64,000 nt of DNA from positions 186,001-250,000 of the forward strand of contig NZ_LFME01000002.1 in NCBI RefSeq assembly GCF_001043115.1. The letters are read 5' to 3'. Origin of the DNA: Xanthomonas sp. NCPPB 1128. Lineage in GTDB: Bacteria > Pseudomonadota > Gammaproteobacteria > Xanthomonadales > Xanthomonadaceae. Both the position numbers and the translations under genes were made by a program. Position 1 is the stretch's first letter, and each line of letters opens with the position of its first letter. The notes under the pieces are model-generated. The model searched no databases. It saw nothing but the letters and a program-made list of their open reading frames with translations, and was not told where the DNA came from. Below are positions 43,630 through 55,698 of the stretch, piece by piece.

Positions 43630-43732
43630 GTCCGAGGCCGCGCTGCGGCGCGGGATGATCACGATTCGCGTTCCTTCACGCCGCGGCGCGATTCGCTAGA
43701 GTCTGCGCTTTCCGGCTTACGCGAGCGATGCA

Positions 43733-44203
43733 ATGAAGGGCGACAGCAAGGTCATCGAGTTCCTCAACAAGGTCCTCTACAACGAGCTGACCGCGATCAA
43801 CCAGTACTTCCTGCACGCCAAGATGCTGAAGAACTGGGGCCTGAAGGAACTGGCCGAGCACGAGTACAAGGAATCCATCGACGAGATGAAGCACGCCGAC
43901 AAGCTGGCGGACCGCATCCTGTTCCTCGAGGGGCTTCCGAACTTCCAGGCGCTGGGCAAGCTGCGCATCGGCGAGAACCCCAAGGAAATCCTCGAGTGCG
44001 ACCTGGCGCTGGAGCGGGAGGGCACCGTCACCCTGCGCGACGGCATCGCCTATGCCGAATCGATCCAGGACTACGTCAGCCGTCAGCTGCTGGCCGACAT
44101 CCTCGAATCGGAAGAAGAGCACATCGACTGGCTGGAAACCCAGCTCGACCTGATCGAGCGCATCGGCGAGCCGAACTACCTGCTGACCAAGCTCGAGGAT
44201 TGA
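43733..44203 (+). CDS. bfr: Bacterioferritin
   Basis: A 156-residue heme-containing ferritin that stores iron as a 24-mer. Met52 (SIDEMKHAD) is the heme ligand. The ferroxidase residues Glu18, Glu51, His54, and the second-half Glu in ALEREG and EEEHIDWLE are present. The length is normal. It is adjacent to bfd and might be separately transcribed. Confidence 0.96.
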   Translation: MKGDSKVIEFLNKVLYNELTAINQYFLHAKMLKNWGLKELAEHEYKESIDEMKHADKLADRILFLEGLPNFQALGKLRIGENPKEILECDLALEREGTVTLRDGIAYAESIQDYVSRQLLADILESEEEHIDWLETQLDLIERIGEPNYLLTKLED

Positions 44204-44305
44204 ATCGTCGGCGCATGACGCCGCGGCGCTGGCCTGTGTCCGCGCCGCGCTGGATGCTGTTCGCTCTGCACCCCGGGATGGCGTTGCCATGCACGTATAG
44301 AAGCG

Positions 44306-44625
44306 GCTTCAGCCGCGACGCGTGGCTGGCGGAAGGTCGCCGCTGATCCCGCGCATCGGCACATGCTGCTTCTGCGCGAATCCATGGTGACGACATGGCA
44401 TCCGCATCCGCATCGTGTGGCGTTGCCGATTTGTTGGAACGGCTTCCGCCGCGACGCGTTTGCAGGCCGAAAGTCGCCGCTGATCCCGAACAGCGGCACA
44501 TGCCGCTCCTGCGCGAATCCATGGCCGACATGGCATCGGCATCGCACGACGTCGCTCTTCTGTGGGAGCGGCTGCAGCCGCGACGCATTGATGGCGGTCG
44601 GTCGCAGCTGACGCCGCTCCTGCAC
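44306..44625. repeat. Degenerate tandem repeat of about 130 bases, 2.4 copies
   Basis: Unit 1 (44306-44441) and unit 2 (44442-44570) each begin GCTTC-GCCGCGACGCG and share GTCGCCGCTGATCCCG, CGGCACATG, CTGCGCGAATCCATGG, GACATGGCATC and a GGAACG/GGAGCG end. A third partial copy starts at 44571. The start of each unit is one arm of the REP-like palindrome, so the array seems to have grown from such an arm. No protein is supported here. Confidence 0.8.
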
Positions 44626-44812
44626 GCATGGCGGCGGCGGCGACCGCGGCCGCATGGCGCGCGGCGAGAGTTTCATGTGCGCAGCAACCGCAACACGTTG
44701 CTGCTGAATCTCGCGGCATCCTCCGTGCGTCATCGCAGGCGGAGCACGCGACGCGGCAAAGGCCATGGAGGTGCATCGCGACGCCCATGCACTCACTCCC
44801 CGCGCCCTTACT

Positions 44813-44877
44813 GTAGGAGCGGCTTCAGCCGCGACGGGCTTTACCGGTAACGTCTGTCGCGGCTGAAGCCGCTCCTG
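44813..44877. repeat. Dispersed intergenic palindrome (REP-like)
   Basis: Complete element with arms GTAGGAGCGGCTTCAGCCGC and its complement around GACGGGCTTTACCGGTAACG. It sits in the 917-base gene-free stretch 44204-45120, which otherwise holds the 130-base repeats and no supported gene. Confidence 0.9.
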
Positions 44878-44980
44878 CAAGAACAACAGACGGGAGTGCA
44901 TCTGCCCATTGTAGAGATGCGGTAGAGATGCGGCGCGGTGGCGGCGTTCGGCAGACGATGGTTGGTCGCGACAAGCGTCA

Positions 44981-45015
44981 ACGGTAAAGCCCGTCGCGGC
45001 TGAAGCCGCTCCTAC
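44981..45015. repeat. Half REP-like element
   Basis: Only the second half is present: ACGGTAAAGCCCGTCGCGGC followed by the arm TGAAGCCGCTCCTAC. Its partner arm is missing, so it is a solo end. Confidence 0.8.
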
Positions 45016-45120
45016 GAGAAAAAAGCAGCAGGCGAGCGTCTGCGCTTTGGGCGATGCGCTTGGCCAAGTCCTGCGGGCGATCGTTTCGCCTACAGTCGTG
45101 GCGCAGCGCAAGATCGCGCG

Positions 45121-47826
<2,706 letters not shown>

Positions 47827-47828
47827 GG

Positions 47829-49766
47829 CTAGAGCACCGCGTTCTGGAAGTCGAAGTTCAACTGGTCGCCGACCGACTGCACCAGGTTGCCCTGGATGAA
47901 ATCGACCCCGCCCATCCACATCGCGGCCGCGGCCTGCGCCTGTTCGATCTGCTGGCCGATGATCAGCAGGCCGGCGCGATGCGCCAGATCGATGGTGGCA
48001 CGCAGTTGGTCGCGCAATTCGGGATCGGCATGTGCGCCGGCGAAGCGCGCCGACAGGCGCAGATAGCCCAGCGGCAGATGCGCGAGCAAGGCCTCGGCCT
48101 CGGCACCCGGTTCGAACTGGCTGATGCAGAACTGCACGCCCAACGGCATCAGCCGCGCGCAGAACTGCTGCAGCGTGGCGGTGTGGACCAGTGCATCGTC
48201 CAGGCGCAGGTCGATCACCAGCGAGGTGCCGGTGACGCCGCGGCGGCCGATGGTGTCGATCAGCCACTCGGCGAAGGCGGTGCGCGCCAGCGTACGCGAG
48301 GACTGCGAGACGAACAGGCGCAGCGGCGGGGTGGCGTGCTGGTACAGATGCAGCAGGCCCAATGCGTGGTCCAGCACCTGCTGGTCGAGATCGGCGATGC
48401 GTCCGCCGGCTTCGGCGGCCGGCAGCACCTGGCCGGCCGAGAGCAGGCTGCCGTCGCGCTGGCGCAGGCGTAGCAGCACCTGGTACTGGGCGATGTCGCC
48501 GCCGGCGACGGCGACGATCGGCTGGTAGGCCGGTTCCAGTTGACCTTCCAGCATCGCGATGCGCTGCAGGTCCTCGTCCGCGCGCGGTGGCACGTAGGCA
48601 GCGATGCCCTGCGGGTGCAGCCGTGCCTGCAGCGCGGTGCGTTCGACCGCTTCCAGCGCGCTGCCGGCGTCCTCGAACCCATGGCCGAAATCGGCGTAGC
48701 CGACCGCGCAGCGCAGGTGCAGTGCCTCGTCCTCGCGCAGCGGGAAGGCGTGGCCGGACAAGGTGTCGCGCAGGCTCTGCGCGCGTTGCCGCTGCGCGTC
48801 GGCATCGGCATCCTGCTCGGCCAGCAGCAGGAAGCTGTTGTCGTTGAGCCGCGCCAGCGGCTGCGGCGCGGTGACGCCGGCCAGGCGGCGCCCGGCCTGC
48901 ACCATCAGCCGCTCGAACGCGGCGTAGCCGTAGCGTTCGCGCAGGCCGAGCGCGCTGGCGATCTCGACGAAGTACAGGCTGCCGGGGCGGCGTGCACGCA
49001 GCGTCGTGTCCAGCAGCTGCAGCACATGGGCGCGGGTCGGCAGACCGGTTTCGGGGTTGTTCAGCGGCACCGCCTCGGCGTGGCCCTGCTGGGCCTGCTG
49101 GCGGGCGCGGCGGATACGGTTGGACACCGCGGCGATCAGGTGCCGCGGCCGGATCGGCTTGGTCAGGAAGTCGTCGGCGCCGCTGTCGAGCACTTCGTAC
49201 TCCAGTTCCGGATCCGCGTCGCCGGACAGGAACACGATCGGCAGCAACTGGTGCTGCGGCTGCTGGCGGATCAGCGCGGTCAGGCGCATGCCGTCCAGTC
49301 CCGGCATGTGCAGGTCCATCAGGATCAGGTCCGGCCGATAGTCGACGATGGCCTGCTGCACGCCTTCGGCCTGCATCTGCACCTGCGCGTGCATGCCGGC
49401 GCCATGCAGCACGCTCTGCGCGAACAGCGCCTGCGCGCGGTCGTCCTCGACGATCAGCACGCGATAGGGCGCGGCTGCAGCCTGTGCGGTGGAATCGGCG
49501 GTGGCGTCGGCGACCACGAAGGCGGTCGCATTGGCGTCGGCCGGACCGTCGTCGTGTTCGCTGCCGGCCAGCGGCATGGCCGCGGCCGTCCCTTCGGTGG
49601 GCGCAAGATCGGCGATGCCGGCAGCAGCGGCGGCATCGGCGGGCGTCGCGCGCGCAGCGTCGCCGACCCAGCGGCGCCAGTAGTGCGGCGGCGGGATCTC
49701 GGCGCGCACATGGCGCGCGCGCGGGTCCTCGCGATGGGAAAGCGGAGCGGTGTCGTTGGCGGGCAT
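47829..49766 (-). CDS. Receiver-GGDEF-EAL protein with degenerate GGDEF and EAL (FimX-like)
   Basis: A 645-residue cytoplasmic protein: an Ala-rich N-terminus to about 95, a receiver at 100-220 with Asp151 (LILMDLHMPGLDG), a GGDEF-like domain about 245-385 in which the active motif is replaced by ARLNDNSFLLL, and an EAL-like domain about 395-640 with QVLLRL instead of ExLLR. It probably cannot make or degrade c-di-GMP but may bind it, like FimX, which controls type IV pili. The PAS domain of FimX is not seen. The ATG at 49766 is preferred to an upstream TTG. Phosphorylation by the adjacent hybrid kinase is likely. Confidence 0.87.
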   Translation of the reverse strand: MPANDTAPLSHREDPRARHVRAEIPPPHYWRRWVGDAARATPADAAAAAGIADLAPTEGTAAAMPLAGSEHDDGPADANATAFVVADATADSTAQAAAAPYRVLIVEDDRAQALFAQSVLHGAGMHAQVQMQAEGVQQAIVDYRPDLILMDLHMPGLDGMRLTALIRQQPQHQLLPIVFLSGDADPELEYEVLDSGADDFLTKPIRPRHLIAAVSNRIRRARQQAQQGHAEAVPLNNPETGLPTRAHVLQLLDTTLRARRPGSLYFVEIASALGLRERYGYAAFERLMVQAGRRLAGVTAPQPLARLNDNSFLLLAEQDADADAQRQRAQSLRDTLSGHAFPLREDEALHLRCAVGYADFGHGFEDAGSALEAVERTALQARLHPQGIAAYVPPRADEDLQRIAMLEGQLEPAYQPIVAVAGGDIAQYQVLLRLRQRDGSLLSAGQVLPAAEAGGRIADLDQQVLDHALGLLHLYQHATPPLRLFVSQSSRTLARTAFAEWLIDTIGRRGVTGTSLVIDLRLDDALVHTATLQQFCARLMPLGVQFCISQFEPGAEAEALLAHLPLGYLRLSARFAGAHADPELRDQLRATIDLAHRAGLLIIGQQIEQAQAAAAMWMGGVDFIQGNLVQSVGDQLNFDFQNAVL

Positions 49767-49807
49767 CGCGTCTGGTTCCTGGGGCGCGTCCAATTATGCG
49801 ATGAAGT

Positions 49808-50437
49808 TCACGATGGCAGGGCGCCGGGCTGCGTGGGTTTGCCGGCCGGCGTTGTCGGCGCGGCCAGCAGGCGGCGCATGCCCCGCCACAGCAGGCGCCA
49901 CGTCCACCACACCAGCAGCGCGCCGAGCGCGCTCGCCGCCAGCACCACCGCCAACGCCAGCCACGGGTGCGCGAGCGCCAGGGCCAGCGCGGCGATCACC
50001 ACCGAATCCTCGGCCAGCGAGGCGATCCAGTTGCTGGCCGGCTCCGGCGAGGTGTTGAGCAGGGCGCGGGTGCCGGCCTTGAGCGCGTGGCTGGTCAGGG
50101 CCACGCCGGCCCCGGTGGCCAGCGCGCCGGCGCTTAGCTGGCCATCGGGCGAGAGCGTGGCCGCGGCCAGGAAGGCGCCTGCGGGAATCCGGGTCAGGGT
50201 CTGCAGCAGGTCCCACACCGAGTCCACGCCGGGGATCTTGTCGGCGAAGAACTCGGCCAGCGCCAGCGCGCCGGAGGTGCCCAGCACCCACCACGACTGC
50301 GTCGCCTGCAGCGCCGGCGGCAGCTCCAGCCAGCCGAGCAGCCCGGCCAGGCCGATGCCGAACACGGTCAGGTAGACGCGGATGCCGGCCAGCCAGGCCA
50401 GCAGGATGCCGATTACGAAGAGATGGGCGTCGGTCAT
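49808..50437 (-). CDS. DUF4126 membrane protein
   Basis: A 209-residue protein with about five helices, beginning DAHLFVIGILLAWLAGIRVYL and including ADKIPGVDSVWDLLQT, the signature of DUF4126. The function is unknown. AGGAG precedes the ATG. It is upstream of the signalling pair by 41 bases on the same strand and might be co-transcribed. Confidence 0.8.
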   Translation of the reverse strand: MTDAHLFVIGILLAWLAGIRVYLTVFGIGLAGLLGWLELPPALQATQSWWVLGTSGALALAEFFADKIPGVDSVWDLLQTLTRIPAGAFLAAATLSPDGQLSAGALATGAGVALTSHALKAGTRALLNTSPEPASNWIASLAEDSVVIAALALALAHPWLALAVVLAASALGALLVWWTWRLLWRGMRRLLAAPTTPAGKPTQPGALPS

Positions 50438-50623
50438 GGCAGGCGCTCCTGCAACTGCACGGATGCCGGCCACTATCGGCCAAGCCCGCCACGAAGGCCA
50501 GCCCGCGGCGGCGGTCGGCCGCGCAGTCCGGCGCCGCTCAGGAGCGTGGCTTACACTAGGTGACCCAGCAGGCCGACCCGTGAGGATCGACGCCGGCGCC
50601 GCCTCGGTGGCGCGGCAGCGCGC

Positions 50624-51361
50624 ATGAACCGACCCGTTCCCCGTTTCCAGATCGTGCCCAATGGCGGCGGGGGCCCGCGCCCCGGCCGCCGGCTGTGGCT
50701 GCTGCTGGCCGGGTTGTGGCTGCTGTCGCTGGCGCTGACCTGGTGGCTGGCCAGTCGCCAGGCCGCGCCGCGGCTCAGTGCGGTCAGCGCGCAGTTGCGC
50801 GAGGCCGAACGCAACCTGCAGGCGCAGCAGCGGCAGATCGAGACGCTCAACCAGCGCCAGGCCACCCTGGCCCGCTCCGACCAGATCAGCCGTGCCGCCA
50901 ACAACGAGGTGCAGAGTTCGCTGGCCGAGCGCGACGAGGAGATCGCCGGGCTGCGCGCGGACGTGGCGTTCTACGAGCGGCTGGTCGGCGCGACCAGCCA
51001 GCGCAAGGGCCTGAGCGTGCATTCGGTGGAGTTCTCCGCCGAGGCCGGCGGCACCTGGCGCTACAACGTGGTGCTGACCCAGAACCTCAACCGCGGCGCG
51101 ATCAGCCAGGGGCAGTTGCGGCTTACCGTGGAGGGCGTGCGCGGCGGCAAGCTGACCAGCGTCGGCTGGGACGAATTGCACCAGAAGACCGGTGTGCCCG
51201 GGCAGGACTACTCGTTCCGCTACTTCCAGCAACTGGATGGCAGCGTGATCCTGCCCAAGGGCTTCACTCCGCAACGGGTGCGGGTGGCATTGAGCGGCGG
51301 CGGGGCGCCGGTCAGCCAGACCTTCGATTGGACATTGGCCGGTAACGGCAAAGGGGAATAA
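50624..51361 (+). CDS. DUF6776-like membrane-anchored coiled-coil protein
   Basis: A 245-residue protein with one TM helix at about 24-43, a coiled coil 48-120 (QLREAERNLQAQQRQIETLN-type heptads) and a C-terminal beta-rich domain from about 130. It is placed just before a bactofilin gene, seven bases away, and the two probably form one operon. A role in envelope structure is suggested by this pairing and by topology; no enzyme motif is seen. Confidence 0.75.
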   Translation: MNRPVPRFQIVPNGGGGPRPGRRLWLLLAGLWLLSLALTWWLASRQAAPRLSAVSAQLREAERNLQAQQRQIETLNQRQATLARSDQISRAANNEVQSSLAERDEEIAGLRADVAFYERLVGATSQRKGLSVHSVEFSAEAGGTWRYNVVLTQNLNRGAISQGQLRLTVEGVRGGKLTSVGWDELHQKTGVPGQDYSFRYFQQLDGSVILPKGFTPQRVRVALSGGGAPVSQTFDWTLAGNGKGE

Positions 51362-51368
51362 TCAGCCT

Positions 51369-51818
51369 ATGTTTGGGAACAAGAACAGCCGCAACAGCGG
51401 CCAGACCGTGGTCGATACGCTGATCGGCGCGCAGGTGGTGATCCGCGGCGACCTGGTGTTCAGCGGCGGGCTCTACGTGGAAGGGCGCATCCTCGGCAAG
51501 GTCATCGCCGAGGACGGCGCGCCGGCCACGCTGACCCTGTCCGAGCACGGCAGCATCGAGGGCGAGGTGCGCGCGCCGGTGGTGATCATCAACGGCCAGC
51601 TGATCGGCGACGTGCACGCCGCCGAGCGCGTGGAGCTGGCATCGAAGGCGCGGGTACAGGGCAACGTGCACTACCAGGTGGTGGAGATGAACGCCGGCGC
51701 GCAGCTGACCGGGCGCCTGATCCACGCCGGCAGCCTGGTCGCGCTGGCGCCGCCGGAAGCGCACCGCGAGGCCGCCGGCGACGCCGAGCCGCCGCGCGCG
51801 CTCACCGCCGAGGCTTGA
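51369..51818 (+). CDS. Bactofilin
   Basis: A 149-residue polymer-forming cytoskeletal protein (DUF583). The central beta-helix spans about 15-120 with repeats such as [21 protein letters not shown] and [29 protein letters not shown] (read in parts [23 protein letters not shown]). Short disordered ends are typical. Bactofilins form filaments linked to cell shape and peptidoglycan synthesis. It follows the coiled-coil membrane gene. Confidence 0.92.
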   Translation: MFGNKNSRNSGQTVVDTLIGAQVVIRGDLVFSGGLYVEGRILGKVIAEDGAPATLTLSEHGSIEGEVRAPVVIINGQLIGDVHAAERVELASKARVQGNVHYQVVEMNAGAQLTGRLIHAGSLVALAPPEAHREAAGDAEPPRALTAEA

Positions 51819-51849
51819 TTCGGCCGTCCGCCGTCCCCATTCTCCCGCC

Positions 51850-52236
51850 ATGAGCACTCTCGTCTCCCTGCCGGGCGCCGCGCCCACGCCCGACTACCAG
51901 TCCCTGGACCGGCCGTTGAACTTCACCGCGGCCGCTGCGGCCAAGGTGCGCGAGTTGATCCGCGAGGAAGGCAACGACGCGCTGGCGTTGCGCGTGTACA
52001 TCCAGGGCGGCGGCTGTTCCGGCTTCCAGTACGGCTTCGAGTTCGACGAGAACCGTGCCGAGGACGACCTGGCGGTGCAGACCGACCAGGTCACCCTGCT
52101 GGTCGACCCGCTCAGCCTGCAATACCTGATGGGTGCGGAAGTGGATTACAGCGAAGGCCTGCACGGGGCGCAGTTCGTGATCCGCAATCCCAACGCCAAG
52201 ACCACCTGCGGGTGCGGCAGCAGCTTCAGCGTGTAG
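51850..52236 (+). CDS. erpA: Iron-sulfur cluster insertion protein ErpA
   Basis: A 128-residue A-type carrier that hands Fe-S clusters to apo-proteins such as IspG. The three cluster Cys are in [11 protein letters not shown] and the C-terminal TCGCGSSF. The N-terminal 20 residues are a non-conserved extension. The spacing to the bactofilin gene is 31 bases, so readthrough is possible. Confidence 0.93.
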   Translation: MSTLVSLPGAAPTPDYQSLDRPLNFTAAAAAKVRELIREEGNDALALRVYIQGGGCSGFQYGFEFDENRAEDDLAVQTDQVTLLVDPLSLQYLMGAEVDYSEGLHGAQFVIRNPNAKTTCGCGSSFSV

Positions 52237-52284
52237 ACACGCTGCGGCTTGCGGGACGCATGGTTTGCCTGCACCCTGCGGCGC

Positions 52285-53214
52285 ATGTCCGATCCGACGC
52301 CTGACTCCTTCGCCTTCGCCGGTCCCGCGATCGACCGCGCCGATGCCGTGCGCAACGATCCGGCCGCGCTGCGCCAGGCCCGGGAACAGGCCCGGGTGCT
52401 GGTGCTGGACGCCGATGGCCACGCGCATGCCGATGCCGACGGACGCCCGCTGATCGCCAGCGCCGCCGCGCTGGGCGCGCTGGGCGAGCAGGCGCTCTTC
52501 CTCGGCCTGGACCACGGCCAGGCCTGGTTCGCGCTGGCCGCCGACGCGGTGCCGCAGCTGGCGCCGCCACCGCAGCGCATCGACCTGCGCCGCGCCGCGG
52601 CCGAGTGGCCGGCGCTGGAGGCCGGCCTGTTCGCCTACGCGCGCGCGATGCTGCATTGGCAGTCGCGCACCCGCTTCTGCGGCGTATGCGGCGGCACCAT
52701 CGTGTTGCAGCGCGGCGGCTTCCTTGGTGTGTGCACGCAGTGCGCCAGCGAACACTACCCCCGGGTGGATCCGGCGGTGATCGTCGCGGTCAGCGATGGC
52801 CGGCGCCTGCTGCTGGGGCGCCAGGCGAGCTGGCCGGCGCGGCGCTACTCGGTGATCGCCGGCTTCGTCGAGCCGGGCGAATCGCTGGAACAGACGGTGG
52901 CGCGAGAGGTGGCCGAAGAGACCCAGGTGCGGGTGCGACCCGGCAGCTGCCGCTACTACGGGGCGCAGCCGTGGCCGTTTCCCGGCGCGCTGATGCTCGG
53001 CTTCCGTGCGCAGGCGGAGGCGGACACGCCGCAGGTGGACGGTGAGCTGGAAGACGCGCGCTGGTTCGAGCGCGAGGACGTCGGTGCCGCGCTGGAGCGC
53101 CTGGCGGCGCACGGCGACAGCGCCGACGACGGCCATGGCCTGCGCCTGCCGCCACGCATCTCCATCGCCCGCGCGCTGATCGAGGACTGGTACCGGCACG
53201 GCGCGCCGCCCTGA
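52285..53214 (+). CDS. nudC: NAD+ diphosphatase / deNADding enzyme NudC
   Basis: Hydrolyses NAD(H) and removes NAD caps from RNA. The 309-residue protein has a zinc ribbon (FCGVCGG ... CTQCASEHYPRVDPAVI), a Nudix box (GFVEPGESLEQTVAREVAEE) and the NudC family motif as AQPWPFPGALM, where Ser is replaced by Ala relative to SQPWPFPxS. The ATG at 52285 is chosen over the upstream alternative start. A ribosome site is not obvious. Confidence 0.93.
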   Translation: MSDPTPDSFAFAGPAIDRADAVRNDPAALRQAREQARVLVLDADGHAHADADGRPLIASAAALGALGEQALFLGLDHGQAWFALAADAVPQLAPPPQRIDLRRAAAEWPALEAGLFAYARAMLHWQSRTRFCGVCGGTIVLQRGGFLGVCTQCASEHYPRVDPAVIVAVSDGRRLLLGRQASWPARRYSVIAGFVEPGESLEQTVAREVAEETQVRVRPGSCRYYGAQPWPFPGALMLGFRAQAEADTPQVDGELEDARWFEREDVGAALERLAAHGDSADDGHGLRLPPRISIARALIEDWYRHGAPP

Positions 53215-53266
53215 CCACGCCGGCGCGTTGCGCGCATCCGCTTCAGAACGGTCCCGGAGGACCTGC

Positions 53267-54163
53267 ATGTTCACGACCCTCGTCGCTGTGATCGTCGCCC
53301 TGGTGCTGGGCCATGTCGCGCCGGGCATGGTTGCCTCGTTGCGCCGCTTCGATGCGTTCGGCGATTGGCTGAGCTGGCTGGACACGCATGCCGGCGAGGG
53401 CAGCGCCTGGCGCGGCCGCTACGGCATCGCGCTGGCGCTGCTGCCGCCGCTGTTGTTGGTCGGCTTGCTGCAGTGGCTGTTGGCGGCACCGCATCTGGGC
53501 CTGCTGGCTCTGCTGTTCGGCAACGCGGTGCTGGCCTTCAGCTGGGGCCCGCGCGACCTGGACACCGACGTGGAGGCCATCATCGACGCCGACGATGCCG
53601 CGGCCCGGCAACTGGCGGTGGCACAGTTGCAGGCCGATGGCGGGCCGCTGCGTGAGGATCCGGCCGGGCTGGTCGAGGCGGTGGCGGTCAGCGCGCTGCG
53701 GCGCTGGTTCGCGGTGCTGTTCTGGTTCCTGCTGCTGGGGCCGTTCGGCGCGCTGGGCTATCGGCTGCTGGCGCTGGCCGCGGTCGGCCCCTATGCCTCG
53801 CGGCTGCCGCCGGCGACCGCCGCCGGCGCGCGCGCGCTGCTGGTGGCGCTGGAATGGCCGGTGGCGCACCTGATGACCTTCTCGTTGGCCCTGGTCGGCA
53901 ATTTCGAGGCGGTGTTCGGCGCCTGGCGCGCCGCCGGCAGCAAGCGCTGGCAACTGGACACCGGCTTCCTCGGGCCGGTGGCCTGCGCCAGCGTGCGCGG
54001 CGAACTCGATGCCGAGGCGCACGACTACAGCGATGCGGGCATGGTGGTGCCGGCGTTGCGGCGCCTGCCCGAACTGCGCGATGCGATGAGCCAGGTCTGG
54101 CGGGTGTTGCTGCTGTGGCTGGTGTTGCTGGCGCTGCTGGTGATCGCCGGCTGGGTCAGCTGA
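53267..54163 (+). CDS. ampE: AmpE-like regulatory membrane protein
   Basis: A 298-residue protein with about four helices and a cobalamin-biosynthesis CobD/AmpE-like fold. Segments WGPRDLDTDVEAI, FWFLLLGPFGALGYRLL and SKRWQLDTGFLGPVACA are typical of AmpE, the inner-membrane partner of AmpD in beta-lactamase signalling. ampD is not adjacent here. GGAGGACCTGC precedes the ATG. Confidence 0.85.
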   Translation: MFTTLVAVIVALVLGHVAPGMVASLRRFDAFGDWLSWLDTHAGEGSAWRGRYGIALALLPPLLLVGLLQWLLAAPHLGLLALLFGNAVLAFSWGPRDLDTDVEAIIDADDAAARQLAVAQLQADGGPLREDPAGLVEAVAVSALRRWFAVLFWFLLLGPFGALGYRLLALAAVGPYASRLPPATAAGARALLVALEWPVAHLMTFSLALVGNFEAVFGAWRAAGSKRWQLDTGFLGPVACASVRGELDAEAHDYSDAGMVVPALRRLPELRDAMSQVWRVLLLWLVLLALLVIAGWVS

Positions 54164-54223
54164 GGCCGCGCTCGACATCAGGGCACCTCTGACACCCTGC
54201 GTCTGCCACGCATGAGGTTGTCG

Positions 54224-54295
54224 CGTAGGCGCGGCTTCAGCGGCGACGGGCTTAGGCTTGTCGGGAACGTCCCTCGCGGCTGAAGCCGCTCCTAC
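54224..54295. repeat. Degenerate REP-like palindrome
   Basis: Arms CGTAGGCGCGGCTTCAGCGG and GCGGCTGAAGCCGCTCCTAC around GACGGGCTTAGGCTTGTCGG. The first arm carries several mismatches against the consensus, unlike the second. It separates ampE from the convergent small membrane protein cluster. Confidence 0.8.
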
Positions 54296-54379
54296 AGGAC
54301 GCGTTCCGAAGTGATGAGAGGTGCCCATCCGCCGTGTTGGGAGGTGCGAGTCTGCGACGAGGCGGATGCGGCAGGCCGG

Positions 54380-54787
54380 CTAGTGCGGCGCCAGCAGGGT
54401 GAAGGGGAACCACGGCAGGTTGCGTGCGATCCAGTAGCCCGGCAGCGCGACCAGCCAGAAATTCGGCCGCGAGACCACGTTGATCACCGGCGCGAACCAG
54501 GCCGTGCGCCAGCCGGCCTTCCAGGCGATCAGGCCCGGCAGCAGGGCCAGGCCGAGCATCGCGCCGGGATTCATCGCGAAGGCGCCGGCCGGGTCCAGGT
54601 GCACCAGCGCATGCAGCGCACGGGTCATGCCGCAGCCCGGGCAGTAGTAGCCGGTGAGCGCATGGAACATGCACGGCGCGAACGGGTTGTTCGCGGCGTT
54701 GGGATCGAAGCGGTACAACAGCGTGGCGCCGCCGGCCGCGAGTGCGGCGGCGGCGCCCAGGCACGCCCGTTGTTGCCAGGCGCGCAT
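54380..54787 (-). CDS. DUF2752 membrane protein, copy A
   Basis: A 135-residue protein with about three helices. It has the DUF2752 core FHALTGYYCPGCGMTRALHALVHLD with a CxxC (CPGC), and an RNLPWFPFTLLAPH C-terminus nearly identical to copy B (RNLPWYPFTLLAPH). The CxxC may bind metal or a cofactor; the function is unknown. It starts six bases after the CD225-like protein A stop and is clearly paired with it. Confidence 0.82.
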   Translation of the reverse strand: MRAWQQRACLGAAAALAAGGATLLYRFDPNAANNPFAPCMFHALTGYYCPGCGMTRALHALVHLDPAGAFAMNPGAMLGLALLPGLIAWKAGWRTAWFAPVINVVSRPNFWLVALPGYWIARNLPWFPFTLLAPH

Positions 54788-54792
54788 GCCGA

Positions 54793-55143
54793 TCAGCTCG
54801 CGTGCTGGATCTGCTGCATGTAGTCCATGTAGCCCTGCATGCCGCCGGTGGCGAGCATGCCGATGTTGATCAGCAGGCCGATGATGGCCAGCGCGGTGGT
54901 CACCCAGCACCAGGTCTTGGCGGTGTTGGAGGCACGGCGCGCGCCCTCCAGGTCGCCTTGGTTGAGCAGGCCGTTGACCTTGCTGGAGAACACGATGGCG
55001 ACGATGCCGGTGATCAGCGCCGGGCAGCACAGGCAGAAGCCGAGCACGGTCGAGATGATCGCCCAGGCCAGGTGATTGGGGACCGGGCCGGGGACGCCGG
55101 AGGCGGGAGGCGGCGGGGGCGCGACGGGGCTGACGGTACTCAT
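54793..55143 (-). CDS. CD225/dispanin-like small membrane protein A
   Basis: A 116-residue protein: Pro-rich N-terminus, then two membrane segments, with LAWAIISTVLGFCLCCPALI and FSSKVNGLLNQGDLEGARRASNTAKTW (in parts SSKVNGLLNQGDLEGARRAS), the family's re-entrant helix, Cys pair and AKxW region. AAGGAG precedes the ATG. It is followed directly by DUF2752 copy A. The eukaryotic relatives (IFITMs) alter membrane fusion; bacterial roles are unknown. Confidence 0.82.
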   Translation of the reverse strand: MSTVSPVAPPPPPASGVPGPVPNHLAWAIISTVLGFCLCCPALITGIVAIVFSSKVNGLLNQGDLEGARRASNTAKTWCWVTTALAIIGLLINIGMLATGGMQGYMDYMQQIQHAS

Positions 55144-55219
55144 GTGGATCTCCTTGATGGGTGGTGCACGGCAGTCGATGAGTCTAGACGAGTCGCTGCG
55201 GTGCGGGTGTGGCGGGCCG

Positions 55220-55642
55220 TCAGTGCGGCGCGAGCAGGGTGAAGGGGTACCAGGGCAGATTGCGCAGCAGCGCATAGCCGAGCAGCACCCATAGCCACAA
55301 TCGCGGGTCGGCGAGGATCTTCAGCAGCGGCCCCAGCGGGCGCATGCGCAGGCCGGCGGCGTTGAGCGCCATGATCGCCAGCAGCGGCAATGCGACGACC
55401 AGCAGCGGATTGCTGGTCCAGGCGTGGGCCAGGTCCAGATGCACCAGCGCGTGCAGGCAGCGGGTGCTGCCGCAGCCGGGGCAGTACAAGCCGGTGAGGG
55501 CGCGGAACGGGCAGCCCGGCAGCGGATTGCCCGGGACATTGGGATCGATCCGGCGCAGCACCACGGTGGCGATGACCGCGGCGCCGCTCAGTGCGGCCAA
55601 CGGCAGCCAGCGGGGCAGGGACTGCAGGCGCGGCAGGGACAT
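55220..55642 (-). CDS. DUF2752 membrane protein, copy B
   Basis: A 140-residue paralogue of copy A with CPFRALTGLYCPGCGSTRCLH and the same C-terminal WYPFTLLAPH. The CPGC motif and the Arg/His after it are conserved in both. The shared sequences imply duplication of a CD225-DUF2752 gene pair. No good ribosome site was seen before the ATG, so it may be translated by coupling with the upstream CD225 gene B, 56 bases away. Confidence 0.82.
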   Translation of the reverse strand: MSLPRLQSLPRWLPLAALSGAAVIATVVLRRIDPNVPGNPLPGCPFRALTGLYCPGCGSTRCLHALVHLDLAHAWTSNPLLVVALPLLAIMALNAAGLRMRPLGPLLKILADPRLWLWVLLGYALLRNLPWYPFTLLAPH

Positions 55643-55698
55643 GACAGGGGGGATCGCATGTGGCCGGCCGCCGTCGCAGGCGACGGCGGCCGCAGTGC

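Noticed and set aside
44204-45120. Protein-coding genes in the repeat island
   Set aside because: Open frames follow the period of the repeats, have no domain and no ribosome sites.
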